A stretch of 64,000 nt of DNA from JAMXLO01 sp963850535 (GTDB lineage Bacteria > Pseudomonadota > Alphaproteobacteria > Acetobacterales > Acetobacteraceae): contig CAWKMC010000024.1 in the NCBI GenBank assembly GCA_963850535.1, forward strand, positions 62,001 to 126,000, in the 5' to 3' direction. The notes under the pieces are model-generated. The model ran no database searches and was not told the origin of the DNA. It saw nothing but the letters and a program-made list of their open reading frames with translations. Every line of letters begins with the position of its first letter. Within the stretch, counting starts at the first letter, position 1. The position numbers and the translations under genes are program-made. Of this stretch, positions 56,901 through 64,000 are shown one piece after another.

Positions 56901-57172
56901 CCAATGCTGGGAATAGATTGGGATTCGATCCGCGAGATGCCGTTGACTGTGGTCGAGTAGGCGCGTTCCGAGATGAACACGACGCGCCGTTCCATGTCCT
57001 CGGTGGTGAGGCCGTTATAGTTCCATACCACCAGCACCACCGGTATATCGATCACCGGGAAGATGTCGACGATCATGCGGGTGATCGACAGAGCACCCAT
57101 CAAAAAGATCAGCAGCGCAGCGATGGCCGAGGTATAAGGCCGACGCAAAGAAAGCCGCACCAGGCCGATCAT
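53945..57172 (-). CDS. RND-family efflux permease
   Basis: A 1075-residue resistance-nodulation-division pump, full length, with the duplicated 12-helix layout. N-terminus MIGLVRLSLRRPYTSAIAALLIFLMG; TM4 proton-relay region GLLVDNATVTIENIHRN; large periplasmic loops between TM1/2 and TM7/8; GALVGILWMLALSNTTINVESLMGAI and GISVSNSILVVSFANDLR in TM10-11; conserved end FIVPIFYTLLRRR. TM4 has the single Asp of the HAE-like divergent group rather than the Asp-Asp pair of AcrB, so its substrate class is uncertain. First gene of the minus-strand operon with the adaptor. Confidence 0.94.
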   Translation of the reverse strand: MIGLVRLSLRRPYTSAIAALLIFLMGALSITRMIVDIFPVIDIPVVLVVWNYNGLTTEDMERRVVFISERAYSTTVNGISRIESQSIPSIGLLRVYFQPGTDIGSAIAQITSVNNTILRIAPPGMQPPAVIQFNASNVPVVQATLSSKTLTEQQIYDYSLNFIRVKLFTIPGLSTPGPFGGKSRQINVDIDPARLQAKGFSPTDVVAALQASNVIVPAGTARIGEREYNVQLNSSPSAVDRFNALPIGVYNGAPVTLGDVAHVSDSYATQTNIVHVNGKRAVYLAILKHADASTLAVVDSTRAALPEIQAAAPSGLELKLDFDQSVFVRGAVQNVIREAIISSILVSALILVFLGSWRNTVIVSASIPLSIFAGIVCLFLSGQTVNLMTLGGLALAIGLLVDNATVTIENIHRNQTLGKPLTVAILDGSSEVIQPLTVATLAICIVFFPVVLLFGVARYLFIPLAATVVFCMLASYVLSFTVVPSFARFLLASQAEHHGPPRGFFAAFDRSFNRFRDAYGKLLEGALHRRVFVLTCAGVLLLVSVGLGAVIGLDFFPSADVGLIKLHFRAPAGTRIERTEELVLQVEDRIRQIIPANELETVNDTVGALSSFNMAFVPTDNVGDMDAEILISLKPEHHPSIDYIRAIRSKLPDEFPGSIFYFQTADIVSQVLNFGLSAPIDVQVQDVNFDRASELARRLLARMQRIPGVADPHMVQVLNYPSLQVDVDRLRAAKLNVSQRDVANNVLTTLSSSSLVAPNFFLNPQNNVNYFVAVQTPIERINSVGDLLDTVVNRPTADGVAGPAAQPGAPVIRLGEIATVSPRSTLESVSHYTVQRELDIAANVDGRDLGSTAADIQSAINDISKGLPITTKILILGQNEVMQSSFRSLALGMVLAVLLVYALLVVLFQSWVDPFIIMMAVPGALVGILWMLALSNTTINVESLMGAIMSIGISVSNSILVVSFANDLRAREEVGPLRAVIEAGRIRLRPVLMTALAMIIGMVPMALGLGEAGEQNAPLGRAVIGGLIVATISTLFIVPIFYTLLRRRPPSLHSLDTRFAAEAAGASGSGETHHG

Positions 57173-57300
57173 CCCGGCCGTTCCCCTCCGTCCGCATTCT
57201 ACCAGGCTATACTATTCTTACACCGGAACCGCTCCCTGCCAAGGCTTTGCCCCGTCCCTGGCGGAGTGCCACGCTTCGGGACCCAACAAAGGGAAAGCAG

Positions 57301-58053
57301 ATGAACACGCAACAAATCGACCGAGCCGCCAACCTGCTCGTCGAAGCGCGCCGGACCGGCAAGCTGCCGCAAGGCCTGCCGCCAGATGCAACTCCCGCGA
57401 GCATTGGCGATGCTCATGCCGTCCAGGATGCGGTCACCGCGGCACTCGGCAAGCCGGTAGGTGCTTACAAGGCGATGGCGCCAGCCAATGGCGAGCCCAC
57501 CCGCGGCGTAATTTACAGTGACACTATCCACACATCGCCGGCGCGCGTGCCGGCGGTCCTGGTTCCGCAATGCGGGGTGGAAGGCGAGGTCGCATTCATC
57601 TTTCGTCGCGACTTTCCACCGCGCGCCGCCGCGTATTCGCGTGACGAGGTCGCGGCGGGCGTGGAGGCTTGCGCGGCGATCGAGTTGGTGACCAGTCGCT
57701 ATCGAAACCCAGACGCCACGAACCTTGAAAAGCTGGCCGACAGCATCAGCAATGGTGCCTTCGTCCATGCCTCACCTGCCACCGACTGGCGCAGTCTGGA
57801 ACTGGGCAAACTCAAGGTGACGCTAACCGTCAACGGCGCGCCGGTGCTGGAGCAGGTCGGTGGCCACGCGACCGGCGATCCACTTGGCATTGCAGTGGTG
57901 CTGGTCAACATGCTGCGGGACAAAGGCGGCGTGAGCGCAGGCCAGTTCGTTACCTGCGGCTCGTACACCGGCTTGCGCTACTTCAAGCCAGGTGACGTTT
58001 GCGGCGTGCGGTTCGAGGGGCTGGGTGCTGCAGAGGTAACGTTCACGCAGTGA
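57301..58053 (+). CDS. 2-keto-4-pentenoate hydratase-like enzyme (FAH superfamily)
   Basis: A 250-residue protein of the MhpD/hydratase-decarboxylase branch of the fumarylacetoacetate hydrolase superfamily. The N-terminal helix ANLLVEARRTGKLP, then the metal ligands in GVEGEVAFIF (E-x-E) and CAAIELVTSRYRN, and the C-terminal GDPLGIAVVLVNML and VTCGSYTGL. ATG follows AAGGGAAAG. Hydration of 2-hydroxypenta-2,4-dienoate is a late step in meta-cleavage of aromatic rings, so it could serve the aromatic oxygenases elsewhere in the window, though it is far from them. It converges on the ketopantoate-reductase-like gene. Confidence 0.87.
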   Translation: MNTQQIDRAANLLVEARRTGKLPQGLPPDATPASIGDAHAVQDAVTAALGKPVGAYKAMAPANGEPTRGVIYSDTIHTSPARVPAVLVPQCGVEGEVAFIFRRDFPPRAAAYSRDEVAAGVEACAAIELVTSRYRNPDATNLEKLADSISNGAFVHASPATDWRSLELGKLKVTLTVNGAPVLEQVGGHATGDPLGIAVVLVNMLRDKGGVSAGQFVTCGSYTGLRYFKPGDVCGVRFEGLGAAEVTFTQ

Positions 58054-58075
58054 CCGAGCGGGAAAGTACCATCCG

Positions 58076-59137
58076 CTAGCGGTTCACCAGCACATTCGCC
58101 GGGTCGGCAGCGATCTCGCCACGTTCGACGCGCTTCACCACCTCGGTCAGCATTGCGTGGGTCGGCGCCGGCATGCCGACTTCTGCGCCCTTCTCGGCGA
58201 TGAACCCGTTCATAAACTCGATCTCGGTGCGCCGCCCCTTTGCCATGTCCTGCGCCATCGAAGGCCGTTGCAGATCGCTGCGCGCCGCGGCGCTGGTACC
58301 CGCCAGCATCAACCCCTCGATCTCGTCCAGCGCGCGACGATCATCCTCCGCGGCGAGCGCCAGCTTCTCTGGATCGAGCGCGCCCACTTTGCCGAGAGTG
58401 AAGCCAAGAGCCTGCCCCACCCGCACCGCCTCACCACCCAGCCGGATGCAGACGCGCCGTATCGCATCGTGAGTGTCGCGCGCGTTGCCACCCAGCCCGG
58501 TCGCCGCGGAGACCCCATTGCGCATGCCGTTGACGCACAGCTTGGTCCAGCGCTCGCCCCAAAGGTTATCAGTGGCATGCGCGGTGTCGATATCGTTGAG
58601 TATCGCCACGAGTTCTTCGACACGACGCGTGGTCCGCCCATGCGGCTCACCGACATGGAGCGACACGACGTTCGGGTTCTTCGTCATGGTGCGACGCACC
58701 TGGCCCGGCTCGAACAGCTCCACACCCACCCCGCCGCCAACCACGCAGCCCACCGTGCGGCCCCAGCCGACGACGCCTGCAATCCGTTCCTCGTTGATGC
58801 AGTTCTGTGACGACACCACGAAACCTCCGGGTGCCAGGTATTGCCGGATCAGCCGCGTCGCCCAGACTGTGTCGTATGACTTCACCGCGATGAAGGCGAT
58901 GTCGATCGGCCGTTGCTTCGCCAGCGCCTGCACATCCGTAATGTGCATCGCGTTGACCCGCACCGTACGGTTCTCCGGCTCTGTCATGCCGTAAAGCCGC
59001 AGGCCCGAGGCGCGCATTTTTTCGACATGCGCCGGCCACGCATCGATCAGCGTCACGTCGTGCCCAAGCGCGGTGAGGTTGCCGCCAATATAGCCGCCGA
59101 TCGCGCCGGCGCCGACGAAGGCGATGCGTTTGCTCAT
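58076..59137 (-). CDS. Ketopantoate reductase-family dehydrogenase (PanE/ApbA-like)
   Basis: A 353-residue NAD(P)-dependent reductase: RIAFVGAGAIGGYIGGNLTALGHDVTLID at the N-terminus, the mid-region VKSYDTVWATRLIRQYL with the catalytic Lys, NCINEERIAGVVG and the C-terminal KLCVNGMRNGVSAATGLGG and QDMAKGRRTEIEFMNGFI, which holds the conserved Lys-x3-Glu region. It is longer than PanE (about 300), so a paralog acting on another 2-keto or beta-hydroxy acid is likely. GAAGGAAAC precedes the ATG, which lies 11 bases after the molybdoenzyme gene, so they share a transcript. Confidence 0.85.
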   Translation of the reverse strand: MSKRIAFVGAGAIGGYIGGNLTALGHDVTLIDAWPAHVEKMRASGLRLYGMTEPENRTVRVNAMHITDVQALAKQRPIDIAFIAVKSYDTVWATRLIRQYLAPGGFVVSSQNCINEERIAGVVGWGRTVGCVVGGGVGVELFEPGQVRRTMTKNPNVVSLHVGEPHGRTTRRVEELVAILNDIDTAHATDNLWGERWTKLCVNGMRNGVSAATGLGGNARDTHDAIRRVCIRLGGEAVRVGQALGFTLGKVGALDPEKLALAAEDDRRALDEIEGLMLAGTSAAARSDLQRPSMAQDMAKGRRTEIEFMNGFIAEKGAEVGMPAPTHAMLTEVVKRVERGEIAADPANVLVNR

Positions 59138-59148
59138 TGCTGTTTCCT

Positions 59149-61230
59149 TCAGTCGGCCGCGAGCGGCATCTCGGCAGCAGCAGAGCGCAGCCACACCGCA
59201 GTGTCGTGGAACACCGCCCCACCCATGGGTGGCGCCGGATCATCGCTCGTCAGCGCATTGATGCCGATGCCCCCTTCGAACGCCGCATTCGGCCACACGC
59301 TCTCTGCCACCAGGACGCCAGGCTGCAGGCCATCGAACAGGCGTGCATGCAGCACCACTTCGCCTCGCGCATTGCCAAGCCGCACGCGCTCGCCATCGGC
59401 GATGTCCAGGCGCGTTGCATCGGCAGGATGCAGCAGTACGGTCGGCCGTCCTTCCCGCTCGCGCGATGTCGGTGTTTCGGTGAAGGTGGTATTCAGAAAC
59501 TGCCGTGCGGGCGCAGTGACCATGCGGAACGGCCGCTCGGCTGTCGCTTCGTCGGTTGCCGGCATGTAGTCCGGCAAGGTCGGCATGCGCGCCCAGCCAG
59601 GACCGATCGCGCGCCAGTCGGGTGCGAAATGGAAGCGCTTGTCCGCCTGTGGAAAGCCGTTGTGGAAGTGCGCCTCGGCTAATGGCAGCGCGACGTCGAT
59701 CCAGTGCCGTTCCAGCACGGTCTTCGCGTCCGGCCAACCAGAGGCGCGCAAGGTCCAGTCGATGATCTCCATCGCGCTCATCTCGAAACCGCGATGCTGC
59801 GCACCCAGCCGCGTTGCCAATCCTTGCAGCACCGCGTGATTCGACCGGCACTCGCCGGGGGGCTCAATCAACTTGGCACCGATCTGGATGTGGCTGTGGC
59901 CGCCCGCCTGGTACAGGTCGTCGTGCTCCATGAACATCGTGGCCGGCAGCACGATATCGGCAAGCTGCGCCGTCTCGGTCATGAACTGCTCGTGCACCGC
60001 GACGAACAGGTCATCGCGCATGAACCCGCGGCGCACCCGGTTTGTGTCCGGCGCAACCGTCGCCGGGTTGCTGTTCTGAATCAGCATCGCATGCACGGGC
60101 GGGCCGCCGCCAAGTGCATCGTGATCGCCAGTGAGAATGCTGGCCAGCCGGCTCATGTCCAGGATCCGCGTTGTCGGATCGACCGCATCCAACCCCTCGA
60201 TCAGCGTCTTGTCCCAGTTGTAGATGCTGCGGTAGCTCCACAACGCGCCGGCCCCCTCGTGCTGCCATTTGCCAGTAACGGTCGGCAGGCACGTTACAGC
60301 GTGCATCGATGCCGCACCGTTGCGCGAACGGGCGAAGCCATAGCCAATACGGATATACGCTCGCTGCGTGGTGCAGTAGAGCCGGGCAAAATCCTCGATC
60401 TCGCTTACATCGAGGCCGGTGATCGCCGCTGCCCATTCCGGTGATCGCGCCGCAAGATGCGCCTCCAACTCGGCGGGAAAATCCGAGAAGTGCGCCATGT
60501 ACTCGCGATCAGCGTGACCATCGCGGAACGCCACGTGCATCACCGCGCAGGCCAAGGCGGCATCCGTGCCGGGCCGCAGCGGCAGATGCATATCGGCGAC
60601 GGCCGCCGTGCCGGTGCGATAAGGGTCGACCACCACCAGCTTTGCACCACGCTCCTTCCGCGCGCGCGTGATGTGAGTCATCACGTTGACCTGCGTAGCC
60701 ACCGGGTTGCCGCCCCACATTACGATCAGGTCGGAACGTGCCATCTCGCGCGGGTCAGGGCCGACGAAGCGGCCAACCCCCGCCATCCAGCCGGCCTCGC
60801 AGATCGAGGTGCAGATTGTCTTCGCCAGCCGCGAATAGCGCATGACGTGGCGCAGCCGGTTGATACCGTCGCGCTGTAGCAATCCCATTGTTCCGGAGTA
60901 ATAATAGGGCCACACCGATTGAGCGCCATGTTGCCGCGTCGCATCGATGAAAGCCGCGGCCACGCGATCGAGCGCCTCGTCCCAGGGGATCGGGCGGAAC
61001 TGTCCGGAGCCTTTGGAACCGGTTCGCAGCAACGGGCGCGTTAGTCTATCCGGATGATGAATCCTTTCGGCGTAGCGTGCGACCTTGGCGCAGATCACAC
61101 CGGCCGTGTAACTGTTGGCTTGCGCCCCGTGTATCGCGCCGATGCGCCGGCCATCCAGGACCTCGATTTCCAGGGCGCAGGTCGAGGGGCAATCGTGCGG
61201 GCAGGCCGAGTGTCGAACGTTTCGTTGCAT
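59149..61230 (-). CDS. Molybdopterin (bis-MGD) oxidoreductase with N-terminal iron-sulfur motif
   Basis: A 693-residue DMSO-reductase-superfamily protein. An N-terminal 4Fe-4S motif, ACPHDCPSTCALEIEV, with a fourth Cys in GVICAKV; then WDEALDRVAAAFIDATRQHG, ICEAGWMAGVGRFVGPDPREMARSD, MWGGNPVATQVNVMTHITRAR and a C-terminal dinucleotide-binding domain, VLLHPADATRLDIADGERVRLGNARG. The residue in the Mo-ligand region (SICEAGW) may be Cys or Ser; family members of the thiosulfate/acetylene-hydratase-like group vary. No Tat signal is visible, so the enzyme is probably cytoplasmic. The ATG at 61230 fits the motif; a longer in-frame start crosses the divergent promoter. Confidence 0.87.
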   Translation of the reverse strand: MQRNVRHSACPHDCPSTCALEIEVLDGRRIGAIHGAQANSYTAGVICAKVARYAERIHHPDRLTRPLLRTGSKGSGQFRPIPWDEALDRVAAAFIDATRQHGAQSVWPYYYSGTMGLLQRDGINRLRHVMRYSRLAKTICTSICEAGWMAGVGRFVGPDPREMARSDLIVMWGGNPVATQVNVMTHITRARKERGAKLVVVDPYRTGTAAVADMHLPLRPGTDAALACAVMHVAFRDGHADREYMAHFSDFPAELEAHLAARSPEWAAAITGLDVSEIEDFARLYCTTQRAYIRIGYGFARSRNGAASMHAVTCLPTVTGKWQHEGAGALWSYRSIYNWDKTLIEGLDAVDPTTRILDMSRLASILTGDHDALGGGPPVHAMLIQNSNPATVAPDTNRVRRGFMRDDLFVAVHEQFMTETAQLADIVLPATMFMEHDDLYQAGGHSHIQIGAKLIEPPGECRSNHAVLQGLATRLGAQHRGFEMSAMEIIDWTLRASGWPDAKTVLERHWIDVALPLAEAHFHNGFPQADKRFHFAPDWRAIGPGWARMPTLPDYMPATDEATAERPFRMVTAPARQFLNTTFTETPTSREREGRPTVLLHPADATRLDIADGERVRLGNARGEVVLHARLFDGLQPGVLVAESVWPNAAFEGGIGINALTSDDPAPPMGGAVFHDTAVWLRSAAAEMPLAAD

Positions 61231-61300
61231 GGGCGCGGAGCCTAGCGCCCCGCCCGTCGCCTTGGCAAAGTGGCGACAATCGGCTCCTGGGAGAGATGTC

Positions 61301-62896
61301 ATGCTGACGAGACGCAGTTTGCTGGCCAGTTCAGCCGCCACGCTCGGGACGCCGGCGCTCCTGACCGAAGCGCGAGGCGCGACCCCCAAGGGTGTGGCCG
61401 TCATGGCGAAGCAGATCGATGATATCGTCAGTTTCGACCCGGCCGAATCCTACGAGTTCACCAATGGTGAGGTCGATGCCAACTGCTATCGTCGGCTGAT
61501 CCGGCCCAACCTGGACGATGCCACCAAGATTGAAGGCGATCTCGCGGAGACCTGGGACATCAGCCTGGATGGCCTGACCTACAGGTTCAAGCTGCGGCGC
61601 GATGCGAAATTCGACTCTGGCAATCCGGTCACAGCGCATGACGCCGCATTCAGTCTGCAGCGCGTGGTGAAGCTGAACAAGACACCCGGGTTCATCATCA
61701 CACAGTTCGGCTTCAACGCCGATAACGTTGAAGCGAATATTCGCGCGCTCGATGACTATACGCTGGAGATGAAGCTGCCGAACGAAGCCGAGGCCACCAG
61801 CTTCGTACTGTACTGTCTCTCTGCCAATGTCGGCAGCGTGGTGGACATGAAGACGGCGATGGCGAACCAGGCGAATGGCGACCTGGGCAACGCCTGGTTG
61901 AAGAGCCGAACGGCGGGCGCCGGCGCCTACAAACTGACGGAGTGGGCGGCGAGCGACCACGTCATCATCGACGCCAACCCGCATGCTGCCGAGAAAGGGG
62001 CTCATGCGCCGGATCGTTCTGCGTCACGTCGCGGATCCCGCCGCGCAGCTCCTGTTGCTGCAAAAGGGCGATGTCGATATCGCGCGCGAACTCGGCTCCG
62101 ATCAGCTCAAGACGATTGCCAACGACAAGGACCTGACCGTCGCTTCGGCGCCGCAGGGTACGTCGATGTATCTGGCAATGGACCAGGCCATGCCGGAATT
62201 GCAGAAGCAACAGGTGCATCAGGCGATCAAGTGGGCGATCGATTATGATGCGATCGCCCGCAACATCACCCCGGGAACCTGGAGCGTCTCTCAGGCCTTC
62301 CTGCCCGATGCATTGCCGGGCGCGCTGAAGCAAAATCCGTTCAGGAAGGACGTCACAAAGGCCAAGCAACTGTTGGCCGAAGCGGGGCATCCGGACGGGT
62401 TCGCAGTGACCATGGATTATATCTCGGCGTCTCCGCATGCAGAGATCGCCCAGGCTCTTCAAGCGGATCTCGCCGCCATCGGCATCAAGGTGACCTTGCA
62501 GCCAGGTGAACAGAAGCAGGTGATCACCAAGACCCGTGCCCGCCAGCACCAACTTGCTCTGCTCTACTGGGGTACCGACTACTTCGATCCCAACTCTAAT
62601 TCGCAGGCCTGGTGCGAAAACCCCGATGACTCCGCCCAAAGCAAGCTGAAGATACTCGCCTGGCGCAGCCACTTCGCGGACAAGGAGCTCACCAGCCAAT
62701 CGCAGGCCGCGGTGCACGAGCTCGATCCGGCAAAACGCATGGTGCTCTATCGCAGCCTACAGGAAGCCTTCATGGACCGCGCGCCATTCGCCATGCTGTT
62801 GCAGCGCAATGCCGTCGCGGTACTCGGAAAGGGCGTGTCCGGCTTCAAGGTCGGCCCGATGCCGGACTACACCCGCTATACATCGATCGCCAAGGC

Positions 62897-62900
<4 letters not shown>
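61301..62900 (+). pseudogene. Peptide/nickel-type ABC substrate-binding protein, one +1 frameshift
   Basis: The first frame from ATG 61301 (GGGAGAG upstream) has a signal peptide (MLTRRSLLASSAATLGTPALLTEA) and SBP_bac_5 features such as VSFDPAESYEFTNGEV and LAETWDISLDGLTYRFKLR, up to DANPHAAEKG at about 61999. It resumes one base on as LMRRIVLRHVADPAAQLLLLQKGDVDIARELG and runs to TRYTSIAKA. Removing one G of GGGG at 61997-62000 gives about 532 residues, the normal size. It should be the periplasmic receptor for the permeases that follow; its stop overlaps the first permease start. Sequence error or recent inactivation. Confidence 0.88.
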
Positions 62901-63906
<1,006 letters not shown>

Positions 63907-63910
<4 letters not shown>

Positions 63911-64000
63911 TCGGCGTCATCTCCCGTGACTGGCTGCTGACCGAAACCCCCGCATCGCGCGTACAGGCGGCGTGGGTCCGACGTTATCGCGGCTGGCTGC
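63907..64000 (+). CDS. DppC/OppC-type ABC permease, N-terminal fragment
   Basis: The ATG at 63907 overlaps the previous stop (ATGA). The visible 31 codons read MIGVISRDWLLTETPASRVQ and continue WVRRYRGWL. Position and a polar N-terminus before the first helix are those of the second permease of Dpp/Opp systems. The rest, and presumably two ATPase genes, lie beyond the window. Confidence 0.75.

Overview
The window is GC-rich, densely packed bacterial chromosome, most likely from an alphaproteobacterium of the Acetobacteraceae/Rhodospirillales kind. Reasons: the gene order secA - parvulin isomerase - argJ; glnB-glnA next to glnK-amtB with a sigma-54 type promoter; and a short palindrome (ATGGCCGGG/CCCGGCCAT) common between alphaproteobacterial genes. 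The genus assignment is inference. No rRNA, tRNA, CRISPR array, prophage or intact insertion sequence was seen.

Layout. 1-8325: the 5' end of a class III aminotransferase, a frameshifted MFS gene, then a long minus-strand run znuA-znuC-znuB - DUF2946-like - beta-barrel - copC - copD/cytochrome c, divergent from zur, with a near-perfect Zur palindrome between zur and znuA. 8606-11904: an aromatic oxidation group (HpaB-type hydroxylase, VOC protein, FAD monooxygenase). 11922-17338: housekeeping (secA, parvulin, argJ). 17929-21251: enoyl-CoA hydratase, thiamine-diphosphate (ThDP) enzyme and short-chain dehydrogenase. 21383-26886: nitrogen assimilation (porin, amtB, glnK, glnA, glnB). 27000-43847: a catabolic block with an aminotransferase, acyl-CoA-dehydrogenase-fold oxygenase, VOC protein, hutU, hutH, a second ThDP enzyme, a RutA-like flavin oxygenase, creatininase-fold amidohydrolase, HyuB/HyuA, an M20 hydrolase and an MFS carrier. 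43848-50000: a less dense, scarred accessory stretch with a DUF7507-like repeat protein, DUF1801 pseudogene and orphan small genes. 50067-57172: cell-envelope genes (amidase, djlA, RND efflux). 57301-64000: 2-keto-4-pentenoate hydratase-like enzyme, ketopantoate-reductase-like enzyme, molybdopterin oxidoreductase and a peptide/nickel-type ABC importer running off the end.

Two points stand out. First, hutH and hutU occur without hutI/hutF/hutG, but beside a RutA-like ring-opening oxygenase, a creatininase-fold enzyme, an ATP-dependent hydantoinase pair and an M20 hydrolase. This could be an unusual route that opens an imidazolone or hydantoin ring; that is a hypothesis from gene content only. 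Second, seven otherwise well-conserved genes are split by frameshifts (eight sites). Seven sites are restored by removing one base and the eighth by removing two or adding one. Such a one-sided pattern, hitting even djlA, looks more like insertion-type sequence error than decay, although true pseudogenes (DUF1801, an IS630-like remnant) also occur.

Starts were set from Shine-Dalgarno-like sequences, overlap with neighbours and family N-termini; where they are uncertain the entry says so.
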